NCBI GenBank assembly: GCA_937982515.1
Contig: CALJMB010000177.1
Span: 1 to 6,173 of the forward strand
Source of the DNA: an uncultured Balneolaceae bacterium
GTDB lineage: Bacteria > Bacteroidota > Rhodothermia > Balneolales > Balneolaceae
Direction of reading: 5' to 3'
Length of the DNA: 6,173 nucleotides
Made by a program: the position numbers and the translations under genes. Positions within the stretch are counted from its first letter, which is position 1. Every line of letters starts with the position of its first letter. The notes beneath the pieces were generated by a model. The model saw only the letters and a list, made by a program, of their open reading frames with translations. It did not search any database and had not been told where the DNA came from. Below are positions 1 through 4,097 of the stretch, one piece after another.

Positions 1-126
1 TGTTAAGTTCTGGATTCAGCACCGGCTAAAACCTATCAGGTTTGTCTCCAATAAATTCTTTTTACCGGCTTAGAGCAAAAACCTGATAGGTTTTGTCCCG
101 ACCATATTTAGAGCGTAACAGCCCTG
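1..126. repeat. Palindromic interspersed element, copy A (5' end cut by window)
   Basis: Two 15-bp imperfect palindromes, AAACCTATCAGGTTT (29-43) and its reverse complement AAACCTGATAGGTTT (79-93), face each other across about 35 bp. The outer ends also pair: TGTTAAGTTCT at 1-11 against AGAGCGTAACA at 110-120, 9 of 11 positions. A second copy lies at 3068-3199 in the same orientation and shares the inner spacer (AAT-AAT-CTTTT core, then AGCAAAAACC) and the right end. A shared spacer shows these are copies of one element and not chance palindromes. There is no coding capacity. In copy B the terminal pairing runs six bases further out, so copy A probably begins a few bases before this window. 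It could be a MITE-like or REP/BIME-like element; I cannot tell which from two copies. Confidence 0.8.
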
Positions 127-137
127 CCCCCCCTATC

Positions 138-158
138 GGATGGCTGAATTTGCCATCC
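138..158. repeat. Short hairpin next to element copy A
   Basis: GGATGGC (138-144) and GCCATCC (152-158) form a perfect 7-bp stem with a 7-base AT-rich loop. A similar GATGG...CCATC hairpin (3214-3228) lies just past copy B of the neighbouring element, so this hairpin may belong to a larger repeat unit. No T-tract follows, so it does not look like an intrinsic terminator. Confidence 0.5.
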
Positions 159-199
159 CGAAGAGGAGAAGCCTTACTGTATCAAGCCCCGACAAAACC

Positions 200-343
200 A
201 ACTGCCCCGGCTTTTAAGCCGGGGGTTGAAAAAACCAACCCTATATCGACAGGGCTTTAGCCCTTTCAACACAGGGAGAAAGGGCTAAGGCCCTGTCTGG
301 GTTATGGTTCATGGCCATCCCCGGCCTGAAGGCCGGGGCAATT
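200..343. repeat. Nested inverted repeat with palindromic arms
   Basis: The outer arms are each a hairpin: CCCCGGCTT/AAGCCGGGG at 205-224 and CCCCGGCCT/AGGCCGGGG at 319-338. The inner arms at 248-267 and 278-297 are inverted copies matching at 19 of 20 bases, built on AGGGCTTTAGCCCTTT. Between them AACCaACCC (233-241) faces GGGTTatGGTT (299-308). The whole block can fold into one long stem-loop or into several small ones. There is no ORF. GC-rich 'CCCCGGCnTnAAGCCGGGG' repeats are, from general knowledge, common between genes in Bacteroidota. It lies about 30 bp beyond the stop codon of the minus-strand MFS remnant, so it could act as a transcript end for that unit, but no clear U-tract follows. 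Confidence 0.75.
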
Positions 344-372
344 AAGAGTAGCATACAGATCGTAACCATCCC

Positions 373-585
373 TCAGGGTTCCGCCACCAATTCTCTCTGA
401 TACCGCCGCTCTTCCGCGGTGACCGTGAAATTCCATATAACTCCGGCCACAACCAGCAACACCGCATATACGGCCAGCAGCCCGAACCAGTCGCCAAAAC
501 TGGATATAATCTGGCTAAGCCACAACCGCCTGTAGTTATGATTGGTCGTAACCAGCGTTATATAAGGGCGTAATTTCTCTAACAT
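373..585 (-). pseudogene. MFS transporter remnant (first helix joined to a C-terminal tail)
   Basis: The 70-residue product begins with residues 15-41, NHNYRRLWLSQIISSFGDWF..., which strongly recall the first transmembrane segment of MFS_3-type exporters (consensus roughly N.NFR.LWL.Q.IS..GDWF). An intact member has 400 or more residues and 10-12 helices. Here, directly after GLLAVYA, the sequence becomes a hydrophobic stretch VLLVVAGVIW and ends with a charged tail (AEERRYQRELVAEP) that resembles the end of a last helix. The simplest reading is an in-frame internal deletion that fused helix 1 to the C-terminus. ATG at 585 is preferred: a longer frame from a TTG at 636 would be encoded by the intergenic repeat at 594-654. 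AAAAAAGA lies just upstream of this ATG. It follows dut by 69 bp on the same strand. It might instead be a genuine small membrane protein. A transport function is very unlikely. Confidence 0.6.
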
Positions 586-593
586 TCTTTTTT

Positions 594-654
594 GCCGCGG
601 ATATACGCGGATACGCGCAAAATCGATCCGTTTCAATCCGCGAAAATCTGCGGC
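594..654. repeat. CGCGGAT-type intergenic repeat
   Basis: Read on the minus strand, this stretch has repeated CGCGGAT / CGCGTATCC / ATCCGCGGC units with an A/T-rich step between them. It starts with GCCGCGG at 594-600 and ends with CTGCGGC at 648-654 on the plus strand. It matches my memory of the widely scattered 'AATCCGCGAAAATCCGCG' class of bacterial intergenic repeat. It starts immediately after the dut stop codon and runs almost to the start of the MFS remnant, so it fills the gap between two genes that would otherwise be an operon. Confidence 0.65.
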
Positions 655-1101
655 CTATTTAACTCCCGTACTGCCGAAGCCGCCATCTCCGCGGGCCGTT
701 TCAGATAATTCGTTCACTTCCTTTACCTTAAACTGATGTACCGGCGCAATTACCATCTGAGCAATCCGGTCGCCGTGATGAATTAAGAAAGGCTCCTCAC
801 CCAGGTTCACAGCCAGCACCTTAACCTCTCCCCTGTAATCGGCATCGATGGTGCCGGGGGTATTCAGCATGGTGATGCCGTTTCTGTAGGCGAGTCCGCT
901 GCGGGGACGGATCTGTGCTTCATAACCTTCCGGCAGAGCCATCTGCAGGCCCGTCGGGATCAGCGCCCGTTCGCCCGGTTTCAGTTCCACCGGGCGATCA
1001 AGGGCAGCCCTTATATCCATGCCCGCGGCATACTCCGATTCGTACGAAGGCAGCGGAAGATCACGGGCATGCTCTAATTTTTTGAATGATATCTGTTGCA
1101 T
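655..1101 (-). CDS. dut: dUTP diphosphatase (dUTPase, trimeric type)
   Basis: Hydrolyses dUTP to dUMP and pyrophosphate in the cytoplasm, keeping uracil out of DNA and supplying dUMP for thymidylate synthesis. The 148-aa product has the usual length and all five motifs in order: AAGMDIRA (25-32), PRSGLA (66-71), the [11 protein letters not shown] region with the catalytic Asp (83-93), GDRIAQMV (110-117) and the C-terminal [10 protein letters not shown] arm (137-146) that closes over the active site. All key residues are present. The chosen ATG at 1101 gives MQQISFKKL, a normal N-terminus, and overlaps the upstream stop as TAATG. An ATG two codons earlier (1107) is nearly as good. A longer frame from 1155 would run back through the end of the upstream gene and lacks support. 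The purine run AAAAAAGAA about 10 bases upstream may be the ribosome site. The stop-start overlap suggests translational coupling to the DUF3108 gene. Confidence 0.97.
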   Translation of the reverse strand: MQQISFKKLEHARDLPLPSYESEYAAGMDIRAALDRPVELKPGERALIPTGLQMALPEGYEAQIRPRSGLAYRNGITMLNTPGTIDADYRGEVKVLAVNLGEEPFLIHHGDRIAQMVIAPVHQFKVKEVNELSETARGDGGFGSTGVK

Positions 1102-1898
1102 TACCATAGTTCTTTTTTGTAGTCGATCAGTTTTATTCTGACGTTTCCCAGCCACACTCTTACATGAGCTTCCAGCGGCACCCTCAAATTATCAGCCAGG
1201 TACCACGACTTAAAATCACCTCTGAAGCCAAAAGGCCCCTCAATAGTGCTCGACCCCTCACTGTAATACGTTTCCACCGGTTCCGGGAAGGCTGCATATT
1301 CACGCTCTTCCTTTTCGGTGCTGTTGGCAACTTCGATGTATCCCTTTTCAAGATTCAGGAAAATCGGAATTTTAAACGTTTCGTTTGTTCCTGCATACAA
1401 TCGCGAAATAATAAAAATAAGCTGTCCCGAGCTGGCAGGTTCTTCCAGGTCCAGCGTATCGGCCTCTTCCTCTTCCCGTGCAAACACCTTGTTCCGTTCA
1501 TAATCATACCGATAGCGCGACTCGTCGTATTTCCCTTCGTCCACGTTGTCCGTCCAGTAAACCAGCGTATGGGGCAAGTCTTCGGTCAGCTCAAATATAG
1601 AGTTGTAATGATTTTCTTCCCTCCCCACAAAAGGAATACCCGGGCTCGATGTAATAATCGTGCGCAGATGCCAGCCCTTCTTTCCCTGATATACGGTGTC
1701 CCGGACAACTTCCACTTTTACTTCCCCGAGTTTAAAAATGCTGTATCTCACTTCGTAAGTAAAAACCTCATGCCAGCGCATCAGCTCAGTATCGGCGGGT
1801 GGATGGATGGCGTCGGAGAAGTTAATCAGAGCGTCTTGCGCCCGCGCGGAGAGCACAGGCAGGCAGAGCAACAGCACGGCAGCGGTTCTCTTAACCAT
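1101..1898 (-). CDS. DUF3108 domain-containing exported protein
   Basis: The predicted 265-aa precursor has a clear Sec signal peptide: MVKR, a hydrophobic core [12 protein letters not shown], and an ARA|Q signal peptidase I site after residue 20. The mature part is rich in beta-strand-like alternation and fits the DUF3108 family: [19 protein letters not shown] (46-64), a Y-R-Y-Y-rich middle (129-133), [15 protein letters not shown] (156-170), and a C-terminal [16 protein letters not shown] (231-246). An acidic run [12 protein letters not shown] (142-153) sits in a probable loop. It is probably periplasmic or outer-membrane associated. The biochemical role of the family is not established to my knowledge. 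Start choice: ATG at 1898 gives a canonical signal peptide; an in-frame ATG at 1928 would add MESGFRTHLL, which is possible but lengthens the n-region. It is the first gene of the minus-strand unit and its stop overlaps the dut start. Confidence 0.85.
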   Translation of the reverse strand: MVKRTAAVLLLCLPVLSARAQDALINFSDAIHPPADTELMRWHEVFTYEVRYSIFKLGEVKVEVVRDTVYQGKKGWHLRTIITSSPGIPFVGREENHYNSIFELTEDLPHTLVYWTDNVDEGKYDESRYRYDYERNKVFAREEEEADTLDLEEPASSGQLIFIISRLYAGTNETFKIPIFLNLEKGYIEVANSTEKEEREYAAFPEPVETYYSEGSSTIEGPFGFRGDFKSWYLADNLRVPLEAHVRVWLGNVRIKLIDYKKELW

Positions 1899-1960
1899 CA
1901 GCAAATGAGTCCTGAAACCTGATTCCATCGGAACCTGTTTATCTGTTTTAAATGAAAGTG

Positions 1961-1992
1961 CAAAGTTCGATATTATAGCCGTTAATCTAAAA
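1961..1992 (-). promoter_or_regulatory. Candidate promoter for the DUF3108-dut unit
   Basis: In the 139-bp divergent intergenic region the minus strand reads GAACTTTG at 1968-1961, near the Bacteroidota -7 consensus TAnnTTTG. A T-rich TTTTAG lies at 1992-1987, in the place expected for the -33 box. A TATAAT hexamer (minus strand, 1977-1972) overlaps the spacer and could serve instead. The predicted transcript start would be 25-60 bases before the gene. On the plus strand toward the lipoprotein gene, TTTTTG at 1993-1998 and TATTCTAA at 2021-2028 are a weaker candidate pair. Confidence 0.3.
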
Positions 1993-2067
1993 TTTTTGTT
2001 GATGTATTCAGGCCACTGAATATTCTAAGCAATCTTACTCCATAAACATCTGCCGATACTGCCGCCT

Positions 2068-2580
2068 ATGCCCTGTAACAGTATGAATAGCCCTATTCTG
2101 TGCACCCTCCTCTGCCTGTTCCTTGCCGGCTGCGGACAAAGCGATGACCAGCGCGAATTTGAGAACAGGGCGTTCTCTGAGCCGCAAGGCGTTACCCAGA
2201 CCTCGGCTTCCGGCAAAGTCAATCCGGATTATGAAGATCCGGACGATTGGAACATCAGCCCCATGTACGAGGCGCTGGTAACGGTTGAACCCGCCTTCCC
2301 CAATCCTGTAGATGCCAATTCGATTATCACCTTACAAATAAATCTTCAGGTACCGGATGCTGTAAATCAAATGAACTTCTGGAGCTTCAGGTTTCCAACT
2401 CCTCCATATACCCCGGTAGCCCAACCGTTGGATCCATCTATCATTCAAACCTTTAATACCATTTCTATTTCTGCCAGTTCCATAACAGGAGGAGTCGGGA
2501 GCGCTTCCGGCCTGTACCGCCTCGTGGTACTGGACGGGCGCGAACATGTAATTACCTACGGAGATGTACGGGTAAAATAA
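2068..2580 (+). CDS. Predicted lipoprotein with a C-terminal beta-rich domain, function unknown
   Basis: A 170-aa precursor with a hydrophobic signal segment and a lipobox LAGC (19-22), so Cys22 should be lipidated and the protein anchored in a membrane. The n-region has no Lys or Arg, which is slightly unusual. An in-frame ATG at 2083 (MNSPILC...) is an equally good start; neither has a Shine-Dalgarno sequence. After an acidic, Ser/Gln-rich linker comes DPDDWNISPMYEALVTVEP (57-75), then PAFPNP (75-80). That resembles the start of the FlgD-like/secretion-tail beta-sandwich ('YPNPFNP'). The C-terminus SGLYRLVVLDGREHVITYGDVRVK (147-170) has the G-x-Y-R-x-x-V-x-D-G strand pattern of such domains. 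It is not a standard type IX sorting tail, because the domain here sits on a lipoprotein. It is a single gene between a divergent unit and a repeat island. I do not recognise a specific function. Confidence 0.75.
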   Translation: MPCNSMNSPILCTLLCLFLAGCGQSDDQREFENRAFSEPQGVTQTSASGKVNPDYEDPDDWNISPMYEALVTVEPAFPNPVDANSIITLQINLQVPDAVNQMNFWSFRFPTPPYTPVAQPLDPSIIQTFNTISISASSITGGVGSASGLYRLVVLDGREHVITYGDVRVK

Positions 2581-2672
2581 CCATTATGTTGTACTATGAG
2601 CGTCTGGGGCACCAGATGATAACCGCCTCTTCTGCCTGATGAGGCAAGCTGTCTGTGTACAGAATCGTGCAC
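2581..2672. other. Spacer after the lipoprotein gene, no clear terminator
   Basis: Two weak stems are visible: TCTGG/CCAGA (2603-2616, 4-base loop) and GCCTC/GAGGC (2625-2645, 11-base loop). Neither is followed by a T-tract, so a factor-independent terminator is not supported. No credible small gene was found. Confidence 0.4.
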
Positions 2673-2705
2673 AACCCTGACAGGGTTTGGAACCCTGTCA
2701 GGGTT
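2673..2705. repeat. 33-bp perfect inverted repeat with palindromic arms
   Basis: AACCCTGACAGGGTT (2673-2687) and its exact reverse complement AACCCTGTCAGGGTT (2691-2705) are separated by TGG. Each arm is itself a hairpin with a 6-bp stem (AACCCT/AGGGTT). Aligned with the AAACCTATCAGGTTT arms at 29-43 and 3101-3115, the third position of the stem changes from C-G to A-T on both sides, so pairing is kept while sequence changes. It may cap the lipoprotein transcript as a stable stem-loop. Confidence 0.8.
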
Positions 2706-2778
2706 ATCCTTGGCCGGACGCCTTCTTGTCTGAATGCAGGATAATATCAATGATAATATATATTTACCCCCCGCCTCT

Positions 2779-2983
2779 CCTCCCGCTGTATCCTCTCTAT
2801 ACCATGCCCGTACCTTCCCCGTACCATCGCCTGTATAAGTCCGGCATAACCCCGTGACTGCTCCGGTACAGCTCCGTGTCAAACACGGAGCTGTTACGGA
2901 CCTATGACGGAGTTGTTACGGAGCTGTACCGGCCCTGGTATAGGGAAGGTACGGGCATGGTACGGGGAAGGCAGGGAGAACGA
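2779..2983. repeat. Dyad-symmetric array of 11-bp tandem units
   Basis: Two arms of nine 11-bp units each (2779-2877 and 2885-2983) face each other across a 7-base centre (GTCAAAC, dyad at 2881). In the right arm units start every 11 bases at 2885, 2896, 2907, 2918 and so on to 2973, most beginning ACGG or a near variant (ACGGAGCTGTT, ACGGAGTTGTT, ACGGAGCTGTA, ACGGGCATGGT). The left arm holds the same units on the other strand in exact register. The centre makes a perfect 12-bp stem (2868-2879 with 2883-2894, CAA loop). A perfect 19-bp match links 2801-2819 with 2943-2961, again about the same dyad. Unit 7 is identical in both arms. Stop codons and low-complexity translations argue against coding. 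Possible roles are a very long RNA hairpin, a phased protein-binding array or a recombination-prone minisatellite; none is shown by the sequence. Confidence 0.85.
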
Positions 2984-2990
2984 AGTGGCT

Positions 2991-3055
2991 TATCCTATTT
3001 TATAAAAATAATATAATAATATATGCTATAGTGAATTTATATGTATATGATTCCC
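2991..3055. other. AT-rich tract beside the 11-bp array
   Basis: A run of TATTTTATAAAAATAATATAA-like sequence with almost no G or C follows the GC-rich array. A shorter AT-rich stretch (2731-2766, ATAATATATATTTA) lies at the mirror position on the other side of the dyad. The tract could contain a promoter for the downstream operon, but no convincing TAnnTTTG box is present. No gene is visible. Confidence 0.5.
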
Positions 3056-3067
3056 TCTTACAAGACG

Positions 3068-3199
3068 CAGGGCTGTTACGTTCTGGCTTTGTCTCGGCCG
3101 AAACCTATCAGGTTTTTCTAAAAATGAATCCTTTTGTCGATGAACAAGCAAAAACCTGATAGGTTTTGACCCGGCTACCTTTAGAGCTTAACAGTCCTG
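3068..3199. repeat. Palindromic interspersed element, copy B (complete)
   Basis: The complete element has 17-base terminal inverted repeats: CAGGGCTGTTACGTTCT at 3068-3084 against AGAGCTTAACAGTCCTG at 3183-3199, pairing at 14 of 17 positions. Inside are the mirrored palindromes AAACCTATCAGGTTT (3101-3115) and AAACCTGATAGGTTT (3151-3165). The spacer and right half align well with copy A at the window start. No ORF lies inside and no convincing target-site duplication flanks it. Terminal inverted repeats, short length and lack of genes fit a MITE-like element moved by a transposase elsewhere, or a structured REP-like repeat. Confidence 0.8.
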
Positions 3200-3259
3200 C
3201 GGTGCTGTGGACTGATGGGCAATCCATCTTTCGGCGGAATGCAAGGATGGCAAACTGTG

Positions 3260-3291
3260 GTTGTTAAAGATCGGAATGCCCCCTATTTTAA
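3260..3291 (+). promoter_or_regulatory. Candidate promoter of the wHTH-BCCP-murA operon
   Basis: GTTG (3260-3263), 20 bases, then TATTTTAA (3284-3291) approximates the Bacteroidota pair TTTG-N19-21-TAnnTTTG, with mismatches at both boxes. It would place the transcript start roughly 15 bases before the ATG at 3310. It lies just downstream of repeat copy B. Only the spacing and partial matches support it. Confidence 0.3.
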
Positions 3292-3309
3292 GTATCATTT
3301 TATCCATTT

Positions 3310-3585
3310 ATGAGCAAGAACAAGTATAAGATATCCGACAGCGAACACCGTGTGCTGGAGCGGCTTATTTTTCCCGAATCTTTCCAAAACATCATGGAAG
3401 AGACAGGGCTGCAGTATGGGGAGCTCAGAGACGACCTGATCAACCTGCTGAGCTTCCGGTTTGTGGAGGCTTATCAAGGCGACGGAAACCGTATGGCCCT
3501 GACATCTTTCTACGACTCGGACAACCTGCAGGATTTTATGTTCAGGGCTACTAAAAAAGGCCTGTCTGCCATTAAAAAGTCATAG
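3310..3585 (+). CDS. Small winged-helix-like protein, function unknown
   Basis: The 91-aa product reads as a compact helical domain: helix 1 around 11-22 (SEHRVLERLIFP), helix 2 around 24-33 (SFQNIMEETG), a recognition-like helix 36-49 (YGELRDDLINLLSF), then a two-strand wing-like part ending in FRATKKGLSAIKKS. The spacing and the terminal 'RATKKGL' recall the end of a wing in winged-helix regulators ('LTxKG'). No signal peptide or membrane segment is seen. ATG at 3310 is the natural start; no Shine-Dalgarno sequence is visible. Its stop is two bases before the start of the biotin carrier gene, so the two are surely co-transcribed. A regulatory or adaptor role in the operon is inference. I do not recognise a named family. 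Confidence 0.75.
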   Translation: MSKNKYKISDSEHRVLERLIFPESFQNIMEETGLQYGELRDDLINLLSFRFVEAYQGDGNRMALTSFYDSDNLQDFMFRATKKGLSAIKKS

Positions 3586-3587
3586 TT

Positions 3588-4097
3588 ATGAAATTTGAAG
3601 CCACCATTGATGACGAGGTAAAGGAACTGGACCTCGACCCGGACCTGCAATGGGTTACCGTCAATGGCGAGAGGCATTCCTTTGCTTTTTCGCAACAGGA
3701 AAATGGCCGCCGGCTTCTGCGCATCGGAACAAAACTGTACAAAATCGATAACGTAAGCTACGATAAGCATACCGTAGAATTTACCCTGAATGGCGAATGG
3801 TGTCGGGCAGAGGTACGCAATGAACAAGACCTGCTGCTAGACAGGCTGGGCTTTAAAACGGGTGCCGGCGTTGGTGAAGGAGAGCTTTACGCGCCTATGC
3901 CCGGAAAAATCCTGAAGGTTATGGTAACCGAAGGAGACGAGATAGAAGCAGGCCGCCCGGTCGCTATCCTGGAGGCTATGAAAATGGAAAATGAACTTAA
4001 GGCGCCTGTTGGCGGCGTCGTCACCACCGTTGCGGTACGAGAGGGTGACTCTTTAGAAAAAAATGCATTAATCTTAGAAATAGAAGCACGTGGATAA
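3588..4097 (+). CDS. Biotin carboxyl carrier protein (acyl-CoA/acetyl-CoA carboxylase biotin subunit)
   Basis: A 169-aa cytoplasmic protein whose last 75 residues are a biotinyl domain: LYAPMPGKILKVMVTEGD (100-117), then the biotinylation motif EAMKMENEL (129-137) with Lys132 as the attachment site, and the trailing APVGGVVTTVAVREGDSL (139-156). The carrier shuttles carboxyl-biotin between a biotin carboxylase and a carboxyltransferase. Residues 1-90 are a beta-rich region, like the part that precedes the carrier domain in acyl-CoA carboxylase alpha chains and in free-standing carriers of Bacteroidota. They lack the Ala/Pro linker of AccB, so I give no symbol. Neither a biotin carboxylase nor a carboxyltransferase gene is in the window; partners must be encoded elsewhere. 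The last 8 bases overlap murA. Propionyl-CoA or methylmalonyl-CoA metabolism is as likely as fatty acid synthesis. Confidence 0.92.
   Translation: MKFEATIDDEVKELDLDPDLQWVTVNGERHSFAFSQQENGRRLLRIGTKLYKIDNVSYDKHTVEFTLNGEWCRAEVRNEQDLLLDRLGFKTGAGVGEGELYAPMPGKILKVMVTEGDEIEAGRPVAILEAMKMENELKAPVGGVVTTVAVREGDSLEKNALILEIEARG

Noticed and set aside
586..636. TTG start for the MFS remnant
   Set aside because: The added residues come from the CGCGGAT intergenic repeat; ATG at 585 fits the family start better.
1102..1155. Extended dut start at 1155 (18 extra residues)
   Set aside because: The extra residues are encoded by the end of the DUF3108 gene in another frame and are not part of a normal dUTPase N-terminus.
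1164..1922. Plus-strand 252-aa frame
   Set aside because: Antisense to the DUF3108 gene, with composition typical of a shadow frame and no domain.
2603..2645. Intrinsic terminator after the lipoprotein gene
   Set aside because: The stems are only 5 bp long and no T-tract follows either.
2556..2882. Minus-strand 108-aa frame over the repeat island
   Set aside because: It translates the 11-bp array and the 33-bp palindrome; its sequence is a product of the repeats.
2779..2983. CRISPR array
   Set aside because: Units are 11 bp with no spacers, and the array is mirrored about a dyad.
1..3199. Composite transposon bounded by copies A and B
   Set aside because: No transposase lies between them, the cargo is mostly housekeeping, and no target duplication is visible.
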